NCBI RefSeq assembly: GCF_025766255.1
Contig: NW_026516776.1
Location: forward strand, 1 to 64,000
Source of the DNA: Zychaea mexicana
Lineage: Eukaryota; Mucoromycota; Mucoromycetes; Mucorales; Lichtheimiaceae
Direction: 5' to 3'
Length of the DNA stretch: 64,000 bases
Part shown: positions 11,459-24,296 of the stretch, piece after piece
Position numbering within the stretch: the stretch's first letter is position 1
Layout: every line of letters starts with the position of its first letter
The notes under the pieces: model-generated
Database searches by the model: none
Told to the model about the DNA's origin: nothing
Seen by the model: only the letters and a program-made list of their open reading frames with translations
Position numbers and translations under genes: made by a program

Positions 11459-13610
11459 GGTAACTGTTGTTGTAGTTGCTGTGGCGACCGTTGCTGTGCT
11501 CCCGATGGCGCAATCGTCTGGTCAGGGCGCGGTTGGATGGAAAGTTGCGGATTAGGAAAGGGAAACTGCATGGGCTGTGCGGCACTGACTTGCTGTGGGT
11601 GGTGAAACGTGCTAAATGAAGCTGCTGCAGCGAGCATAGCTTGCGTGTTGGGCTGTTGTTGTTGTTGCTGTTGCTCTGCGTCGACACGCGGTCGCTTACG
11701 ACCAGCTTTCACCTTGTTTGACTTGTGGTCGTCGGTAATCATGATAGGTGGTGACATGCCCGAAGCAACTGTCTCGCCAGTGTGATCCTGCATCTCGAAA
11801 TATATGCTATTAAAATACAAAAATGTTAGATATACCGCATTTGGTTCGGTGCACATGACTGATTGGCAATACTATATAAAAACTACATACCAGAAGCCGA
11901 GTCGTTCGTTATGATGTCGGCAGTAGCATGTGATGCGGGTGGGTAAGATGGTGTCGCCTGAGCTGAAGTCAACGACTTCTGAGCAGTTGAAAAGCAGCAC
12001 TTTTTGTTCTTCCATTGCCAAGGATTTCTCGTCGTCGGCAGGGCGCTTTTCTTCTTCAATCTCTGCTTTGACCCGGTTTTCTTTCCTGCGCTGTGATCGC
12101 TTGCGCTATATTACATAATGCAATGGATTGAAAGCATGTGTCGGTTAATCGGGTCATTATCCTCTTTTAAACGGCTATTAAGAGCTCTTACCTCTCGTTG
12201 GATGCATCCCAAACAAGTAACGACTTTCCTGGATGGATCACTGGCGCAGATCACACGAGCACTCAAAAAGAGCATCTTCTCTGGACTTATCGGCATGTTG
12301 TTGCTATCAAGACCGGCGACATTGGCGATCCGGGTGCCATTGGGAGCGGTTGACAGCATGATCTGGCGCTTGAGTTTATCCTTCGCGACCATGTGCTCGG
12401 GAAGTTTAAGGTGTGACCACCATTGTGCCTTATCGCCGTCATCGGTTACAAGCTGGATGCATAGCTTGATTTGTGTCTCGACACGCGATTTTGCGCCCTG
12501 TTGAGGTACACCGAGCACTCTGATTTGCATGCCGCCACTATATAGAAAACACGGCAATAGATGTAAAAACTGTCAAGAAAAAAAATCCCCCCAAAGATGG
12601 CGATAAATAAACTTGTTTTTGCTTACCTTGTGTTTTTGGCTTTGTGATTGTCCGGCTTGATAGCTGCTGCATCCGGAGACATCATGGGCGGCGTTGGAAT
12701 GGCTGCATGGGTTGAAACGGCAGTAGACGAGTTTTGTGTTGCAGCAGAAACGGTATTCCTGAAGAGAAGAGTGAAAAAAAGAACGGTTTAGAGTTACGGG
12801 TTCCTGGTTTTTTTTTTGCGCCTATAACCGGGCAATGTTTGCTGTTTGTTTGTTATTCTTATAATAGGCTTACATTGAGCCGGGCATTTGAGCGGGATAG
12901 CTGGAAGATAGGTAGTCTGTGAAATTGCGTGCGAGATTAGGAATGGCTTGAGGGAATGGATTCTGCGCAACATTTGAAAAGAACTGAAAAAAAGACCTGA
13001 GTTATTAAAAGAAATCTCTCAATGTGGCAAAAAAAATGCCAGTGACCCGTGGAGCAAATGTGGAGACAAAAAAACTTACGTTATTGACTCCTGACCAAAA
13101 GGTCTGGTTCGTTTCTGGGGCTGACGATGAGTTCGACGGTTGAAGCGGCTCGACCAAACCGTTGCTCGGGTTATTCCTGGTCGTCGATGCTGACGGCGGC
13201 ACAAATGGGTGCTGTTGTTGCTGTTGTAATAACTGTTGTTGCAATGACGGCGATAACTGCTGTTCAACCGATGACTGCCGAGTACTACTATTCGCTTGAA
13301 GCGGTGAGGCTGCCGAGCCCAATTCCGAATCGTTAGCTTCGGCCATGGACTGATCTTCGTCCACCATCGTGTACGGGCTATTACTGCTGCTGGAACTTTC
13401 GTTCTTTATCTGCTGTTGTTGTTGGGCTTGTTGTTGCATAAAGTAAAGAGGATTGTCCGGTGACAACTGGTCGAGCTTATAGAAAAAAGACTGGTCAATG
13501 AATGGTTGTTGAATTTGCATCGAATCGTCATGAGGCTCGCTAGTCGATGAACCGGACGGTGAATCGCAATCTTCTATTGGTACGTCCAATAAAGGACTCG
13601 CTTGAGGCAT
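9115..13610 (-). CDS. Mga2/Spt23-like membrane-tethered transcription factor
   Basis: Seven exons (13610-13080, 12983-12874, 12758-12627, 12537-12192, 12105-11891, 11806-9258, 9185-9115) encode 1317 aa. In order: a Ser/Gln-rich N terminus, the conserved Mga2/Spt23 N-terminal region (about 260-440, starting MQIRVLGVP and with CLGCIQRE followed by a basic RKRSQRRK), a polyGln tract (about 560-592), a short polyAla run, an IPT/TIG domain (about 672-756), ankyrin repeats (about 865-950), an acidic and Ser-rich region, and a single C-terminal membrane segment (about 1288-1308) completed by the 71-nt last exon. In yeast such factors are ER-anchored, sense lipid packing, are released by ubiquitin/proteasome processing and activate the fatty-acid desaturase gene OLE1. 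The intact tail anchor suggests the same mode here. Confidence 0.92.
11367..11462. repeat. CTG/CAG-type polyGln tract
   Basis: An interrupted run of TTG/CTG-type triplets lies inside the Mga2-like gene and encodes mostly Gln with a few His. It is a candidate for length variation between strains. A second, shorter tract is at about 11654-11677. Confidence 0.8.
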
Positions 13611-16600
13611 TGTGTTGACAAGAAAGAATGAAAAAAAAAAAGAGCTGGGGACGGAGAGGATAAACTGCGGCTCTTTCACTATCTTTCTCTCTTTTTTCTG
13701 GTTCTGCAAGTGTTTTTAAGACTAAAAAAGAGACTCTCGCTTGGCAGAGAAAAAAGACAAAAAAAGAAGCGAAATTTCCAAGGCAGATGTGGTGGTCGCT
13801 GGCCGATTGTTCAATGTGACTTGGACACACACACAGAGAGAAAACCAATACGTGTTCGTGCGCTGTGCCACAATATAGACCAGCACTCTAATCAATGTGT
13901 ACTGTCGTCACATTGAATTGCTCATAGAGCCGTAGCATTTCTCACTCGCTTTTTCTGTTCAAGACATGTTGTCACTTCTTTCCTCCCCTTATCCAAGTAT
14001 TTCGTCACTGCCTTATTGTCAAAAGCTTAGTTTGATTTTTTTTTGGTTCGCTATAGCGGGGATTTCCCATCAGCGTTCAAATTCGTTGAGAGTTTGATGC
14101 AGCCAATCAGATTTCCCCAATGACTAAAAGCTCCACAAGTCTTGGGGCGGCGCACCACACACAACCCTCATCTGCGGTTGAGTAATGGGCCTTTCAAAAC
14201 GAGGGGGGGGGAATTGCATAGCTAATATCCGTGACTCATGAGATTGTCCTATGATGCAGCGTCATCGCCTGTTGCGTCAGCTCAAAGCACTCTATTGAGT
14301 ATATGACCTCTTTTTCCATTTTCTGTTTCTATCATTGGGCGATCACCCTTCAAGTAAAACATGTGTGTTGCTGTTGTTATTTCCTGATCCCATCATCTAA
14401 GAAACACAACATAATTCGCAATTTCATAAATATAGCCGGCAATTTGTTGGTCCGCTTGTTCATATGACTAACTTTCTCTAGTTGCTGCCCTGCTAATGCG
14501 TACTAGCCACAGGATTGTTTGGTAAATCGAATAAGCACAACGTAATCTCAATGTTACCACAGAAAAGGGTATGTCGATATTCACAAGCGAATCAGCATGA
14601 CCAAGTCTTGCAAAATCGTCGAGACCAAGGGATCATTTTTTGCTTGTATGACCGTTACTGTAGATCTGCGAAATCATGACGAGTTTCACTGGGGAGACGC
14701 TGCGTATGTTATATGTGTCCGATAATCCAAAAGCTGGCGCATAGAATGGCTTACATACAATGTTCATCTGCTATAAGGTATCCCGATTGCAGCCCGGGAT
14801 ATCGTTTTTTAATCATTAGGATAAGAGATGAGCTTGTTTTGTGAGTAGAGAGGTGAGCAACCTTCATCTGAAACAAGAAAAAAAACCGCCTCCAAGATTT
14901 TGATGAAAAGTTTTGCCGCTACATACAATGCTCATGGATGTACTTACGAGAAGCCGTGCCTGGTTATGCTGCAATTTGACGTCATTTCCATTTGATAGTG
15001 AATGCTCCCCATATTACATGCTTTAATAAACTGGGTAGGTGGTAAACACCCTAATTACTTTGGTTTCATTTCTGTGACTTTGCCGATAGGTAAACAGGAA
15101 GCTGCATTTGCTGCTCAAAAAGTTGGTGATATACATTATATACCACGTTCGCTGCATGGTCATGCCAAGTTTTGTGACAGGAGACTGAGCTTTACATGAA
15201 TATATATCAGATTGCGAAACCATCAGACTTGTGCTTACAAACGGATTTAAAGCGCAACACAAAAAGAAGGAAGACCATAAGATTTAGGCCAGTGTCGTTT
15301 TTAATCGCATCATTGTCAATAAATAACTATCCTTGCTACTCTGTCATCGATTGCTATATTTCATATTTGGCGTCTGACGCAGATCTGTTGACCTTCTTTT
15401 GCCATAAACCTTTTTCATGTTTGCAGAAAAGGCATGAAATGGCTATAAATCGGGGTGACGAAGCCTTTTCTTTCCCATATACGATGACGGAGCGAATCAT
15501 TTTCTGGAGGCAAGTAAAAACTCTACCTAGCTTTATTCATTTATTCGGTAAAAGGAAAAAACACACCGCGATGAAAAGAACAGAGGCATTCTTCACAAGT
15601 AGACTTCTAATTGTAAGAATGCTACACTAGTTGTTAAAACTGATGTGATATGAGCAGTACCAAAGTGGATGCATTGAGAGCAACACATACACATCCTATT
15701 TTTTCTTCGACCGGATCACTTTATCCTTCTCTCTTTCATACATTCACGAATTGAGCATCATCTGTGTCAATATATACTATAATGGCTATGTACAGATACT
15801 GATGGATTCAATATGGTAATCATCAGACAAATGCATTGAAACATACACTTGTTTATTGCTGTACTCGATTTCTTTGATGACGGAAGCCGATCCATATGTA
15901 CACAGAATATGCTCAATATTAAACAACTTCGAGCATGATCCGCTGCTCTACAACAAAAGTGCGAAACATTACCGAATTCTATGTAGGAATTGCTAATTAT
16001 TCACAATCAGCATATGCGGTCCCTTTTCGTTCATCCGTTCTGGCTTGTGACAATAGCACGTACGCACATGCAAGCAGCAGCGAGGCTTCACCCACTGTGG
16101 CTGGAATACAAAAAACAGAGATATCTTAATGCGTCGTGTGATCGAAGTTTTACTTGACGGAAATTTCTAGTAGCGTCGAAAGAATAGGAGGAGAGAGAAT
16201 CCACTCAATGAGTGGGGAGCAGATGACCCTATTGTCATGCTGTCAACAAGTAATGATATAACATGTCAATTTTCTCCGTCGCCTTGAGTAAATCAACAAT
16301 AAAATCATATGTAAGTATCAGACGTCCGGAACTTTTATTAAGACGGTGTAAGGGAAAAAACGCCTACTTCCTCGTGGCCTTTGGCTGATCATTTGCGGCT
16401 TGGCAGATAGTTAGTTGCAGTAATAAAAAGATTGTACGCGCGTGCGTGTGTAAGCATTTGTGTGATGGCCCATAGCTAAAAAAAAATGATATTCATCTCG
16501 TCTGTTGTAACTGCTATTAACACCTATAAACATGTAACGCATCCTGAGCTCTGCCCTTCTCATCAACTCACGGTTGCAAATGAAATTGTTGATATGTACT

Positions 16601-16660
16601 ATTATAGTAGTAGTGGATAGCATTTTCTAGCATCTCGTGGGATGATCCAGCTACTACTAT

Positions 16661-16692
<32 letters not shown>

Positions 16693-17768
16693 TGATAGTA
16701 GGGTTGAGCTTACCCGAAAAGTGAAGAAAAGATAAAGGCGGGAAAATGGCGAATGTAATAAACAAAGGGGAACAGAGCGGGCAAGTGAGGAGTCCCGCCT
16801 GCTCCGTTCATTGAGAATAATGTATTTGACGAATAGGAACCAACCCGACCTTTCTCTATCTTTTTGAAAGTAAAAAAGATCACGTGAAATGTAATTTGCG
16901 CTATGTCTGCTTAGCGCATTCATGGTGCTGGTGATTCAAGTGCGAGCATATGTCTGTGCCTGTGTACCCAAGTAGGAAAAAAAGAGTATATCATCATATT
17001 ACATATGTACCCATCCCCCTCCAGCAATGTTACAATCGTCGCATTGATTCGGAAGATACTGTAACCCCAACAATGATGATGTGCTGTACCACATTAATGA
17101 CACCCGTATCGAGTATAATGGCAAGTATGTACATATCGCTCTAGCACGCTCGTTTTATCCGGGGTGCGTGCGGGGGTGTTGTGCAACGAGCCCGACAGCT
17201 CATACGGATTTCATGAGACAATTAGAACAAAAATAGGTCATTCCAACGACAGTAGCTATACTAGACACACTCTTGACTATTAGGTAATAGTGATGACTGA
17301 TCGATAGGGTATGTGTATATTTGATGATGATGTATTAGTAAATAATGATAGTAATAGCAGAATGAGAAGAAACTCATTTCTATTTGGATATAGTACAACG
17401 ACAAGTAAAATGCTGAAATATATACACAGGCTCAAAATATAGGATGATGATAAAATAAGATGGTGGGTAGTGTCGACATATAGTACAGTGCAAGAAGAAG
17501 TGACAAGGAAACGGAAAATGCAAGGAAGAATGAATGGTGGGATGGTAAAGAGAGGAGTGAGGCGATCGTCATCTTTACGACCATACGCAAGGAGGAGAGA
17601 GAGAGAGAGCAGAAAAGGGGAAGGGTGAGGGGTATAATATGAATGCACAATGATTGTGATCGACGAGAAAAGATCCCTGTTCGTAATAGCAGTACCAGTA
17701 TCAGTAGTTGATGATGATGGTGACGGTATCTCTACACCCTGCGTTGTCCTTATTGAGATAAAAGTAGT
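13611..17768. other. 4.1-kb gene-poor region upstream of Mga2-like gene
   Basis: No frame with splice-consistent conserved coding sequence was found on either strand. The stretch holds homopolymer and dinucleotide runs, a CCAAT word near 14103, and the (TAC)n repeat at 16651-16692. The part at 17280-17650 is purine-rich on the plus strand and is likely the 3' UTR of the cyclin gene. The rest is probably regulatory or relic sequence. Confidence 0.5.
16651..16692. repeat. (TAC)n microsatellite
   Basis: Uninterrupted or nearly uninterrupted ACT/TAC triplets over about 42 bp, in non-coding DNA. Confidence 0.9.
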
Positions 17769-18696
17769 TTATAAGAGCAAGTCTTGTCGATGCCGTAAAA
17801 GATAGCTCTGAACATCGAGATCGTTCACCCAACATTGATGCTTTATGAGGTTCAGGAAAGAGCATTCGAGCTGGTTCACTTGCTCAAGAGTATACATAGA
17901 GCAGATCTTGGCCATGCGCGCGTTCGTTAATCGATTCTTGTGTGATGTCCATGTTGTGCCTTGCAGAAATTTATCAGCGACGAGCAGTGCAGCGACGAAA
18001 ATACGATGGGCCGTATCTTATTTTTAAAAAGTAAAAGATAGTTCAATTAATAATTTATACTTATGAACAGTACCTGAGGATTTATTCAGCATACCATCAT
18101 CCCCAGTAGCATTCTTTGGAAGAGCTTGCTTGCATCGTTCAAGGTAAATTAAAGCGACGATCGCGACGTGACATGATATGTTTGCTTCTGCCGTCACATT
18201 TTGGATAAAGTACAATAAGCCAGGTACTTTGCGTTGACTGGGTCGATATCGTTTTGGCAACAAGTCGCACATTGTTACAGCCATAAAATCTATTGCATGA
18301 CATAAGCTTGCATGGTCAGTGTTATCCGGTTCATTACTATGGACCATCGTGCAAGATGATCGTCACCAACAACATCGAGACGTAATATTTACCGGTCAGT
18401 ACGCTTGGTAATGGTCGATTTGATGTTGCAGTTGCCTTGGTTGTTAATAACACTGGGTCTGTTACTAATATGCCGCGCGGTGGAGAAGATGCGACTTGCT
18501 GGTGGTGATGGTGATGGTGACGCTGTTTCGGATTATCTCGGATAAGCAAAACATCTTTCTCCTGGTAGATTCGACTGCTATTTTTTCGTCTATTCGGTAT
18601 GGAGGACGGTGTGGTGTTCGTCGCTGTTGCAGGTACAGTGGTGGTGGTGGTGGTATTGATGGTTGCGCTGGACATACGGACTGTTATCATCGACAT
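17769..18696 (-). CDS. Pho80/PCL-like cyclin
   Basis: Three exons (18696-18393, 18289-18074, 18016-17769) yield 255 aa. The first about 100 residues are Thr/Asn-rich with a His6 run (60-65) and look disordered. The remainder is a Pho80-type cyclin box: a helix with LLYFIQNVT, ISCHVAIVALIYLERC, then the hallmark second half HRIFVAALLVADKFL, followed by LEQVNQLECSFLNLIKHQCWV. Such cyclins bind Pho85-class CDKs and link nutrient state to cell cycle or phosphate control. Exon 2 uses the acceptor at 18290, the one that keeps phase. A second in-phase donor (GTATGC, inside the sequence before 18097) would shorten the linker between the two cyclin helices. Confidence 0.85.
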
Positions 18697-20700
18697 ATGA
18701 GCAGTTGAGTATAAAGTTATGAGAGAAAGAGGAAAAAGAGACTGTCTTTGTGAGCAACAAATATACGGGTTATATATATGTATATATTCTTATTTAATGC
18801 AAAATAGAAATCGGAGTGAGAGGGAAACATTTTTAATTGGTATTGCAAAAATGCAAAATGGGGGGTGGGAGGATCCATCAGCGCGCGGAGGAGAACCAAT
18901 GTAATGGCTTCCCTCATGTCGGCTGACCTTGGCCCCAATTTTTGCTTCTCTTATCGTGTTACTCGATCAGGCAATTCACACTCGTGCAGGTTACCCAAGC
19001 ACATAACTTTCTCTTTGCCACGCGAGAACAAGGGGAAGAAGTGATTAGGTTTGGGGGGGGAGGGAGGGAGAGGGACAATAATGCGCGACTGTCAGGCGCT
19101 AAACATCTTTCATGTTACAAAAGATGCTTTGTAACTGAACCAGTGCTACTAGATCATTCACCAACTCAAGTTTATCTGGTACTACATCACCACCTCCCAT
19201 TCCGTCCTCCCATACAGCACAGAGGAAACTATTAACTGCTGTATGCCACGTTAGTAGCAAACAAAGCAAAGAGATATGGTTTTCGCCAGAGACAACAAAA
19301 CATGAAGAATCGGAAACAAAGGGGTGCTTGATAAGTCGCAGTTGGGTTACTGTATATGTATCGGTCGTTTGTTTTTGTTTTGTTGTTATGGTTTCTTTAC
19401 ACCTGTTCCATGCGGCTCTCTTTGTTATGTTTATGCATGTCTGATGGTGGTGGCACTTGATCTTGAGCCGAAGCAGTAATCAGCAAGAATAGCTTTTACT
19501 CTATTTGCTTTTCAATGAGCCTTTGAACTTTGCATTTACATTTGTGATTACTTAGCATCTTGCTGAACAAAAAATAAACGACTATGCCGCAGCAGCCCTT
19601 CTACTGATACTTATGATGATCATCACATCACCAGGAACTACTAGTTGTGTTGCCTGTATTCGCACATTTCAGGTAAATCGTCTATGCGGCAACCGTAAGT
19701 CTAAACTTTATTTGAAAAGGGGTTCTCTTATTTAATGGAAATATAGCATGAGTATGAGCTGATTTGGATTACGTAAAAGTTCTCGACACTCTCATGCTTA
19801 TTTCATCAGCGTGTCAAATAAACATGAATTTCTTTTTATTGCCACGTTTTTCAGGCTTAGATATTTCTTCCTACTACTATACGGATAATAAAGTATTCCG
19901 TTGATCGAGGTTTATTACTCTTTTTTGCTTCATACGAGTGAAACAGATATAGAGACTTTTCTACTATATAATTGTTTCTTTAGCATTGATAAATGATGAT
20001 GCCAGGTTCCCCGCCCAATTTAATGGATAGTAAGAACAGGACCTGCATAAAAACCCGACTTTAATTCCGTTACCGATGAGCTGGGATGACAACAAACATC
20101 AGATTTAGTTTTTCCCGCTTCTACAGTATATTCTTATAATCAGAGCACATCGATAGCGTCTACTACCTACTGCCAATGAAACAAATCATTCAGCAATCTC
20201 TTCATTTAGCTTACACTTGGGTAACGTGTTTTCTATCAACAAGCGAGAAAGGAGATAGTGAAGGTTGGGAATTTGATCGTCAACACCGCAAAGTAACGGA
20301 CATCATTTCTCATTTAACTCTAAAAGGCGTCTGCCAAGAATCTAAAATAGGCGGGATGAACTTGAAATCTCTAGGATCTAGCAAAATAAGTTGCATCAGG
20401 TAAGGTAGTAAGCATACTGAAATGAAACAGTTGGATTATAAAACAGATGCATAAAGTACACACCGGCATGTTGTTGTTACTGCGACTTGTTTGACATATT
20501 GAGTTGTAGTAGAGGGTTTTTTTAGGGGGAGGAGAGCTAAAATGCACTACCGTCGGCATACATACTTTGCTGATACAGTCGGATGCTGAGCTTCCGAGTA
20601 TGTCTGCAAATGTACATATTGTAATTATAAATGTATGCGCATTTAGCTCCATCATCGTTCCGTCGGAAGAGGAATCTAAAGGAAGAGCGACGTGTGCGGA
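18697..20700. other. intergenic region upstream of cyclin gene
   Basis: About 2 kb without a recognised gene. A 75-codon ATG frame at 20176-20403 ends near a GTAAGG donor-like site, and a minus frame overlaps it at 20371-20655. Neither matches a known family, so both are left unannotated. A (TA)-rich run lies around 18770-18790. Confidence 0.4.
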
Positions 20701-20779
20701 TGACCTTACTTTTGTAACCTTTATGCTTGCTGCGTAGTCCCTGGACCGCAGAGGGCTTAGTTAATATTGGCTGTGTCCA

Positions 20780-21425
20780 AAGCTATAACCTATTTGGCAA
20801 CGCCGACACTATATCACCCACTATTGTCCCAATGCTGCTTTCCGACCTACCATCCATGCAAGGCCGCAACCGAACGCTCCACCCGTCTGCGATCACTCCC
20901 AGTTTATACACGCTGGCACGCTCCATCGAACTATCCTTTATGCGGGAGAAAAAATGGGTGACCAACATTGGCGACGTTTGACCTTAAACAGTCCCTTTCA
21001 TAAGCTCTATATGAAGTTAAAACACGATGCCAACCCTCCTAACGACCCTGTTCAGGCAAACATTGCTCAAAAGCGCGATGACCAACTCAAACTTTGCGAG
21101 AACACCCACAAAATCATTCATTGCCTTCGGCCTACCATATTAATCGACCGTGTTCTCTATCTCTCCGCCTTCTCACGGGGGGCTGACATTGCTTAATCAA
21201 GTGGCGTATGCATTGGCTTCCAGCGTACCCGCTCCAAGATGCCGCTGTGACACACCACTGGCTAATAGAGAGCGCTATGCTGAATGTGAGCATCATCGCC
21301 CCATTCTTCAGGAGCTCTTCGATGCTTTCGGATCACTCCCAACTTGCTACCCGACGATGTGCAACCACTACCATTTGCCCCGCTCTGATGCCAAACTCCT
21401 GTGTGGAAAATGGAAGAGAGCCTAG
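20780..21425 (+). pseudogene. possible retroelement remnant with Cys/His cluster
   Basis: A frame without ATG is open from about 20815 to 21196 and is continued in another frame to a stop at 21425. The second part has a C-x-C-x12-C-x-H-H arrangement (CRCDTPL... followed by YAECEHH), like the zinc-binding motif near the C terminus of non-LTR reverse transcriptases. No reverse transcriptase core is present. The frameshift and missing start argue for a relic. The family is uncertain. Confidence 0.35.
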
Positions 21426-21768
21426 ACTTCAATGGCTCTGTTTCTCACTCTGTAATATGTTCTGCCAGATGACTCAACAAAGAAAAGCTATAGAACGTGA
21501 AGGGTATAATGAGCACTTTATATCGAATCAATTTTAGCAAGGAGAACTCTTCTCTTTAGTTGATGCTCGCAATAAGATTGTTTTCTACAAGATTTTTTGC
21601 AATTGTTTGGAGTGGTATTACTATCCCTCCTCCATTTTCCAAATATTCAAACGATAGTCCAGGCTATCCTAGGGTTTAGATGTTTCGGCGAGACTTCAAG
21701 CCATACTTGACTATCCTAGAATATCCTAAGCTAAAAAAAACATGCAATCCATTACAATTATTTATCCA

Positions 21769-22680
21769 TCAATTGTGGTAAAATTTTATATGACGATATC
21801 TCTTGCGGTTCTTGGACTGGGAAAAGAGCTGTTGCATATTTGCCATTAGAAAGGTCGGAGCACAGCGATGCTTGATGGTCTCTGGGTGTGCTGCACGAAC
21901 ACAGTCGCGTTCAAAGATGTCCAAAACTTTGGCAATATCAGGAACCTTGTAAAACAAACCCGGCAAGTCGTTGATGCTGTCTTGGACTTGATAATTGCCA
22001 GAGGAATCATGGTATAAATGCTTTGGGCGGGTAACGTCAGAAGATAAAACACGACAGTTCGTCCAAGGATTTGTACCGCCAGAATTCCTTCGAACAACTG
22101 GTCGTCGAGAGCGTCCTTGCAAAATCTGGCTACCTTGATCAGATCCTTGCAAATAATAAGGTGATCGTCGCTATACATGGCAGATTTGGCTTCATCGTAG
22201 GCCAGGTTCGTTGCCCATTTGACGCCTAAAATACTGGTAACACTCAGGTCTGGCCGGCGAGCTTGATGCTTCCTTAGCCTTGGCCTCCAAGGTGCTTTCG
22301 TCTAGCGAGCGCAAGTAGATACTATTGTCTGGATCATCATATAGACCGGCCAAAAAAGGATCAATGAAGCGAGAGCAAAGCTTTATCTCGTTCACGTTTT
22401 CTTCGATAGTCGCAAGAGGTAATTTGGAAACCAAGTTGCCGATCGCTTTGGCAAGTATCTTTTCCATAGCAGATAGAGTCAGAGATGCCAATCTGTCTGT
22501 TGATAAACCAGTCAAGGATGCTACTGAATTGTGTGGCCGTCGCGAGGGGGATGGATTCGCGCTTGATGCCGTATGCTTGCTGGATATACTCGTCGACACT
22601 ACGCCACTGATCGTGGTTTCATCTCTTCCGGGTATTTGCTCCCATCAAGAAGCAGCACTGAGGTGGATGATAGTATCAAT
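21769..22680 (-). pseudogene. broken Mucoromycota-type hypothetical repeat-family protein
   Basis: The protein can be followed through at least three frames: LCSRFIDPFLAGLYDDPD (about 22400-22330), then WATNLAYDEAKSAM (about 22220-22185), CKDLIKVARFCKDAL and GRTVVFYLLTLP, and finally a third frame ending in SKNRKRYRHIKF at 21769. From memory, this block order resembles a widespread uncharacterised protein family of mucoralean genomes with many copies; this was not checked against a database. The frame changes near 22270 and near 22010 have no splice sites around them, so this copy is dead. Function of the family is unknown. Confidence 0.55.
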
Positions 22681-22948
22681 AGCAATTTGTCTTCTAATGG
22701 AAGCTTCTATTTCTTGCTTTGAGCGACATTTTCATGTTGTGAAATGCTGCTCACACATCAAGGCTGTTGATCACCAAATGCTCGCCCAGCGGCTGATTAA
22801 GGTTTACTACCACAGGTACAGGAGTCCTCACCAGATAAAGGACGTTTGCATTTATAAAATATCACATGGGATTTATAAGATAGCCAGCAGCGCAAATGGC
22901 TTCATCAGACTGTCGTTTTTGTTCCGTCGTGCTTAATGCTGAGATGGG

Positions 22949-24296
22949 TTAGTTGACGTCTACTGATGCGCCTAGCAGTGTGCTGCTGCTACTTTGATCG
23001 TGCTCACGCTGCTGGTTAGGGAGCAGACGATGGCCCAAATAGTACCGCACTTGGCCTGTCGAAGCAGTAACATCGTCATACTGCAGAAGCAGAGCTTGAC
23101 TATGCGATCCACGAAGGGAACGCAGAATTTCCACAAATGGCAGGTTGTCGTTGGGATTATGGAGAGAGCGCCAGCACATGCCATCATAAACATCGCCAGA
23201 CAAACCAGGTCGACGTACACGATATCTCCATTGTGCATTCTTGGCCTCGAAATCAGGGCTTTTGAAAAGTCGTTGTAAGCTTTGTTGCAGTGGGTTGTAG
23301 GCGTATTCTTTGATAGGAGACCGGTTGCGTTGATGTAAACCTGGCTTCAACAGTTGAATGCCACAAAGTGTACCGTCCATTCGCCGACTTGGTTTCTGAC
23401 ATATCTGTGGTCCTCCGGATGCAAATATATGGCATGGCACGACGAACAAGCACTATACATTCGGAGGTCCTTGGTAAGATTGTCAAAAGCGATCCATCCT
23501 CGAAGGCCATGCATGGTCTCTGGGAAATGAAAGGGCGACACGTCAGAAGACATGGTGGTGATCAACGTGGTGACAAATTGATGAGGACGATGCCTGTGCG
23601 CTCAGAAATAGGAAGTAGCTGGAAGAGCGCCGGGAATACGAAAACAAACACCAAGGCTAGAGGAAGTTGACCTAAGGCATTTGGACGGGGTGCGTATGTT
23701 GGTTGATCCATCACAAGGCCATTGATATAAGCAACAACTCTTGTTATGACTTATGTGGTTATCAACCACACCGCCAAATTCTACGCTGACAGCTTCGTTC
23801 ATTCCAACAGAGCTTATTATGGCGGTTGCAGTGTCAAAATCATCATTGTCAAATTGCTCGCTTGGTAGATTACCTGGATAAAGAAAACAGCATCGACTAT
23901 CATGATATAATAATGAGCAGTATTACAGCGAATTTACCTTGGACCAATTGAGATTGATATATCTTCTTCTACCATAAGATCGTACAAATCGATATTCATC
24001 TCGATGTCGTTACTTATTCCATTGACGACAGATATGATTAGCAAAGATTAAATGCATATCAGTCTCATCATCACACCACGAAGATACTGCATTTATTGAA
24101 CCATACCATCAGCTCTGCGTGCAGTAGCAAGAGTAGTAGCGGCGATACGGATGGTGGCCCGACGGTGCTCCTTATTTGGTCGCACATTTACGCGTTCGAA
24201 TCCTTGATCTGGATTACGGCGGGAACATAGCTGGTAGAAAGAAATCATAACAGGGTTTTCCATTGTTGCTGTGAAGATGGCGGTAGTGAGATTCAC
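22949..24296 (-). pseudogene. Plavaka/Tnp2-like (CACTA-group) transposase N-terminal remnant
   Basis: Fragments in several minus frames reproduce the N-terminal part of Plavaka/Tnp2-like DDE transposases in the right order: an acidic leader with NEAVSVEFGG (about 23800), CSSCHAIYLHPED (about 23450), then CGIQLLKPG and YNPLQQSLQRLF, WRYRV and DVYDGMCW (about 23370-23170). At least three frame changes occur, and the DDE catalytic core is absent, because the fragment stops near 22949 where another broken gene follows. A further open piece at 24296-24093, followed by a GTATGG site, may be an upstream exon. This is a dead 5' fragment of a DNA transposon. Confidence 0.6.

Noticed and set aside
15196..15630. 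Plus-strand frame of 144 codons
   Set aside because: No recognisable domain, no splice context and no homologue idea; left as non-coding.
17280..17648. Minus-strand frame of 122 codons rich in Leu/Ser/Ile
   Set aside because: Derived from a purine/pyrimidine-biased tract directly downstream of the cyclin stop; more likely 3' UTR.
22325..22936. Plus-strand frame of 203 codons
   Set aside because: Antisense to the broken mucoralean family gene and continues into non-coding DNA; composition is not protein-like.
24185..24200. GTTCGAATCC resembling a tRNA B box
   Set aside because: The flanking bases do not form a T stem and no anticodon arm or acceptor stem can be built.
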